Assembly (NCBI RefSeq): GCF_001742165.1
Contig: NZ_CP016442.1
Coordinates: forward strand, 2,852,001-2,916,000
DNA: 64,000 bases
Source: Burkholderia stabilis
GTDB lineage: Bacteria; Pseudomonadota; Gammaproteobacteria; Burkholderiales; Burkholderiaceae
Reading direction: 5' to 3'
A model generated the notes under the pieces. The model was given only the letters and a program-made list of their open reading frames with translations, did not search any database and was not told the origin of the DNA. This document shows positions 63,652-64,000 of this stretch, piece after piece; the first letter of the stretch is position 1, and each line of letters begins with the position of its first letter. The position numbers were made by a program, and so were the translations under genes.

Positions 63652-64000
63652 ATGTTCAAGACACTCTCATTCAAGCTGATGTCCGTGCTGTCGATCGTCG
63701 CGCTGCTGAGCGCGTGCGCGCAGCCGGTGAAACGCCCCGATTACACGGCGTTCAAGAAGAGCCAGCCGCGCTCGATTCTCGTGCTGCCGCCGGTCAACGA
63801 AACCTCGGACGTCGCGGCGACCTACGGGGTGCTGTCGCAGATGACGCTGCCGCTCGCCGAATCCGGTTATTACGTGGTGCCGGTCGCGGTGATGGACGAG
63901 ACGTTCAAGCAGAACGGCCTGACCAACGCGGCCGAGATCCAGGAGACGCCGCCCGCGAAGTTGCGCGAGATCTTCGGCGCGGACGCCGCGCTGTATTCGA
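63652..64000 (+). CDS. DUF799 (GNA1162-like) lipoprotein, cut by window edge
   Basis: The first 116 residues; the rest lies beyond the right edge. A lipobox LLSAC gives the lipidated Cys at residue 22. Then RSILVLPPVNETSDVAATYG and MTLPLAESGYYVVPVAVMDE match the DUF799 family, whose Neisseria member GNA1162 is a surface lipoprotein. It begins 10 bases after the DUF4810 stop, so the three genes form one operon. Confidence 0.9.
   Translation, partial: MFKTLSFKLMSVLSIVALLSACAQPVKRPDYTAFKKSQPRSILVLPPVNETSDVAATYGVLSQMTLPLAESGYYVVPVAVMDETFKQNGLTNAAEIQETPPAKLREIFGADAALYS

Overview
The window is a GC-rich (high-sixties percent by eye) bacterial chromosome segment. Its gene content and protein style fit Burkholderia, most likely the Burkholderia cepacia complex on the primary chromosome. 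Supporting features are the flagellar order flgN-flgM-flgA / flgBCDEFGHIJ-(PilZ)-flgKL, the fliS-fliT-fliK-flhB-like cluster, a trimeric Porin_4-type porin, a high-potential iron-sulfur protein and the CsgG/DUF4810/DUF799 lipoprotein triad. The species assignment is inference; no rRNA or tRNA gene was found.

Layout. 0-2.9 kb: end of fliE, then fliS-fliT-fliK and a small FlhB C-terminal paralogue, preceded by a near-consensus sigma-28 promoter. 3-9.5 kb: a PepSY-type membrane protein behind a Fur-box-like site, XdhC, an amino-acid permease, a two-component pair and ferredoxin-NADP reductase. 9.7-17.2 kb: exporter, exonuclease-like enzyme, nitroreductase, Lon-like ATPase, FAD dehydrogenase, HiPIP and an MFS transporter. 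17.4-23.2 kb: a complete dipeptide ABC transporter (dppABCDF). 23.3-28.1 kb: a TraB/GumN-like protein, an AT-rich intergenic patch, and the 5-oxoprolinase genes pxpBCA with a divergent winged-helix gene. 28.2-38.2 kb: folate cyclo-ligase and lytic transglycosylase (start codons 8 bp apart), NDUFA9-like protein, GST, CCA enzyme, XRE-cupin regulator, M24 aminopeptidase and a frameshifted GDSL lipase. 38.4-52.7 kb: the flagellar rod/hook/junction cluster. 52.9-64 kb: NCS2 permease, LysR regulator, split ChrA transporter, several short-unit tandem arrays around a DUF1275 gene, a porin, glutathione reductase, and a lipoprotein operon cut by the window edge.

How it works together. The two flagellar blocks show a readable hierarchy. 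Four sites match the sigma-28 (FliA) pattern TAAA-N15-GCCGNTAA: before fliST, flgM, the PilZ flagellar-brake gene and flgKL. The anti-sigma factor, late chaperones, hook-junction proteins and a c-di-GMP brake would thus share late control, while the rod/hook genes flgB-flgJ form one compact operon. Dipeptide import and 5-oxoproline hydrolysis lie near each other, but nothing shows they are co-regulated.

No obvious mobile element, phage, CRISPR array or defence island was seen. The least ordinary features are: three abutting or neighbouring short-unit tandem arrays (11 x 7 bp, 4 x 8 bp, 23 x 8 bp) in 56.9-58.1 kb; a homologous domain shared by the neighbouring FlgK and FlgL proteins; a 2-nt frameshift removing the catalytic Asp/His block of a GDSL lipase; a repeat-derived mini-ORF fitted between dppC and dppD; and an AT-rich intergenic patch with two perfect 11-bp inverted repeats.
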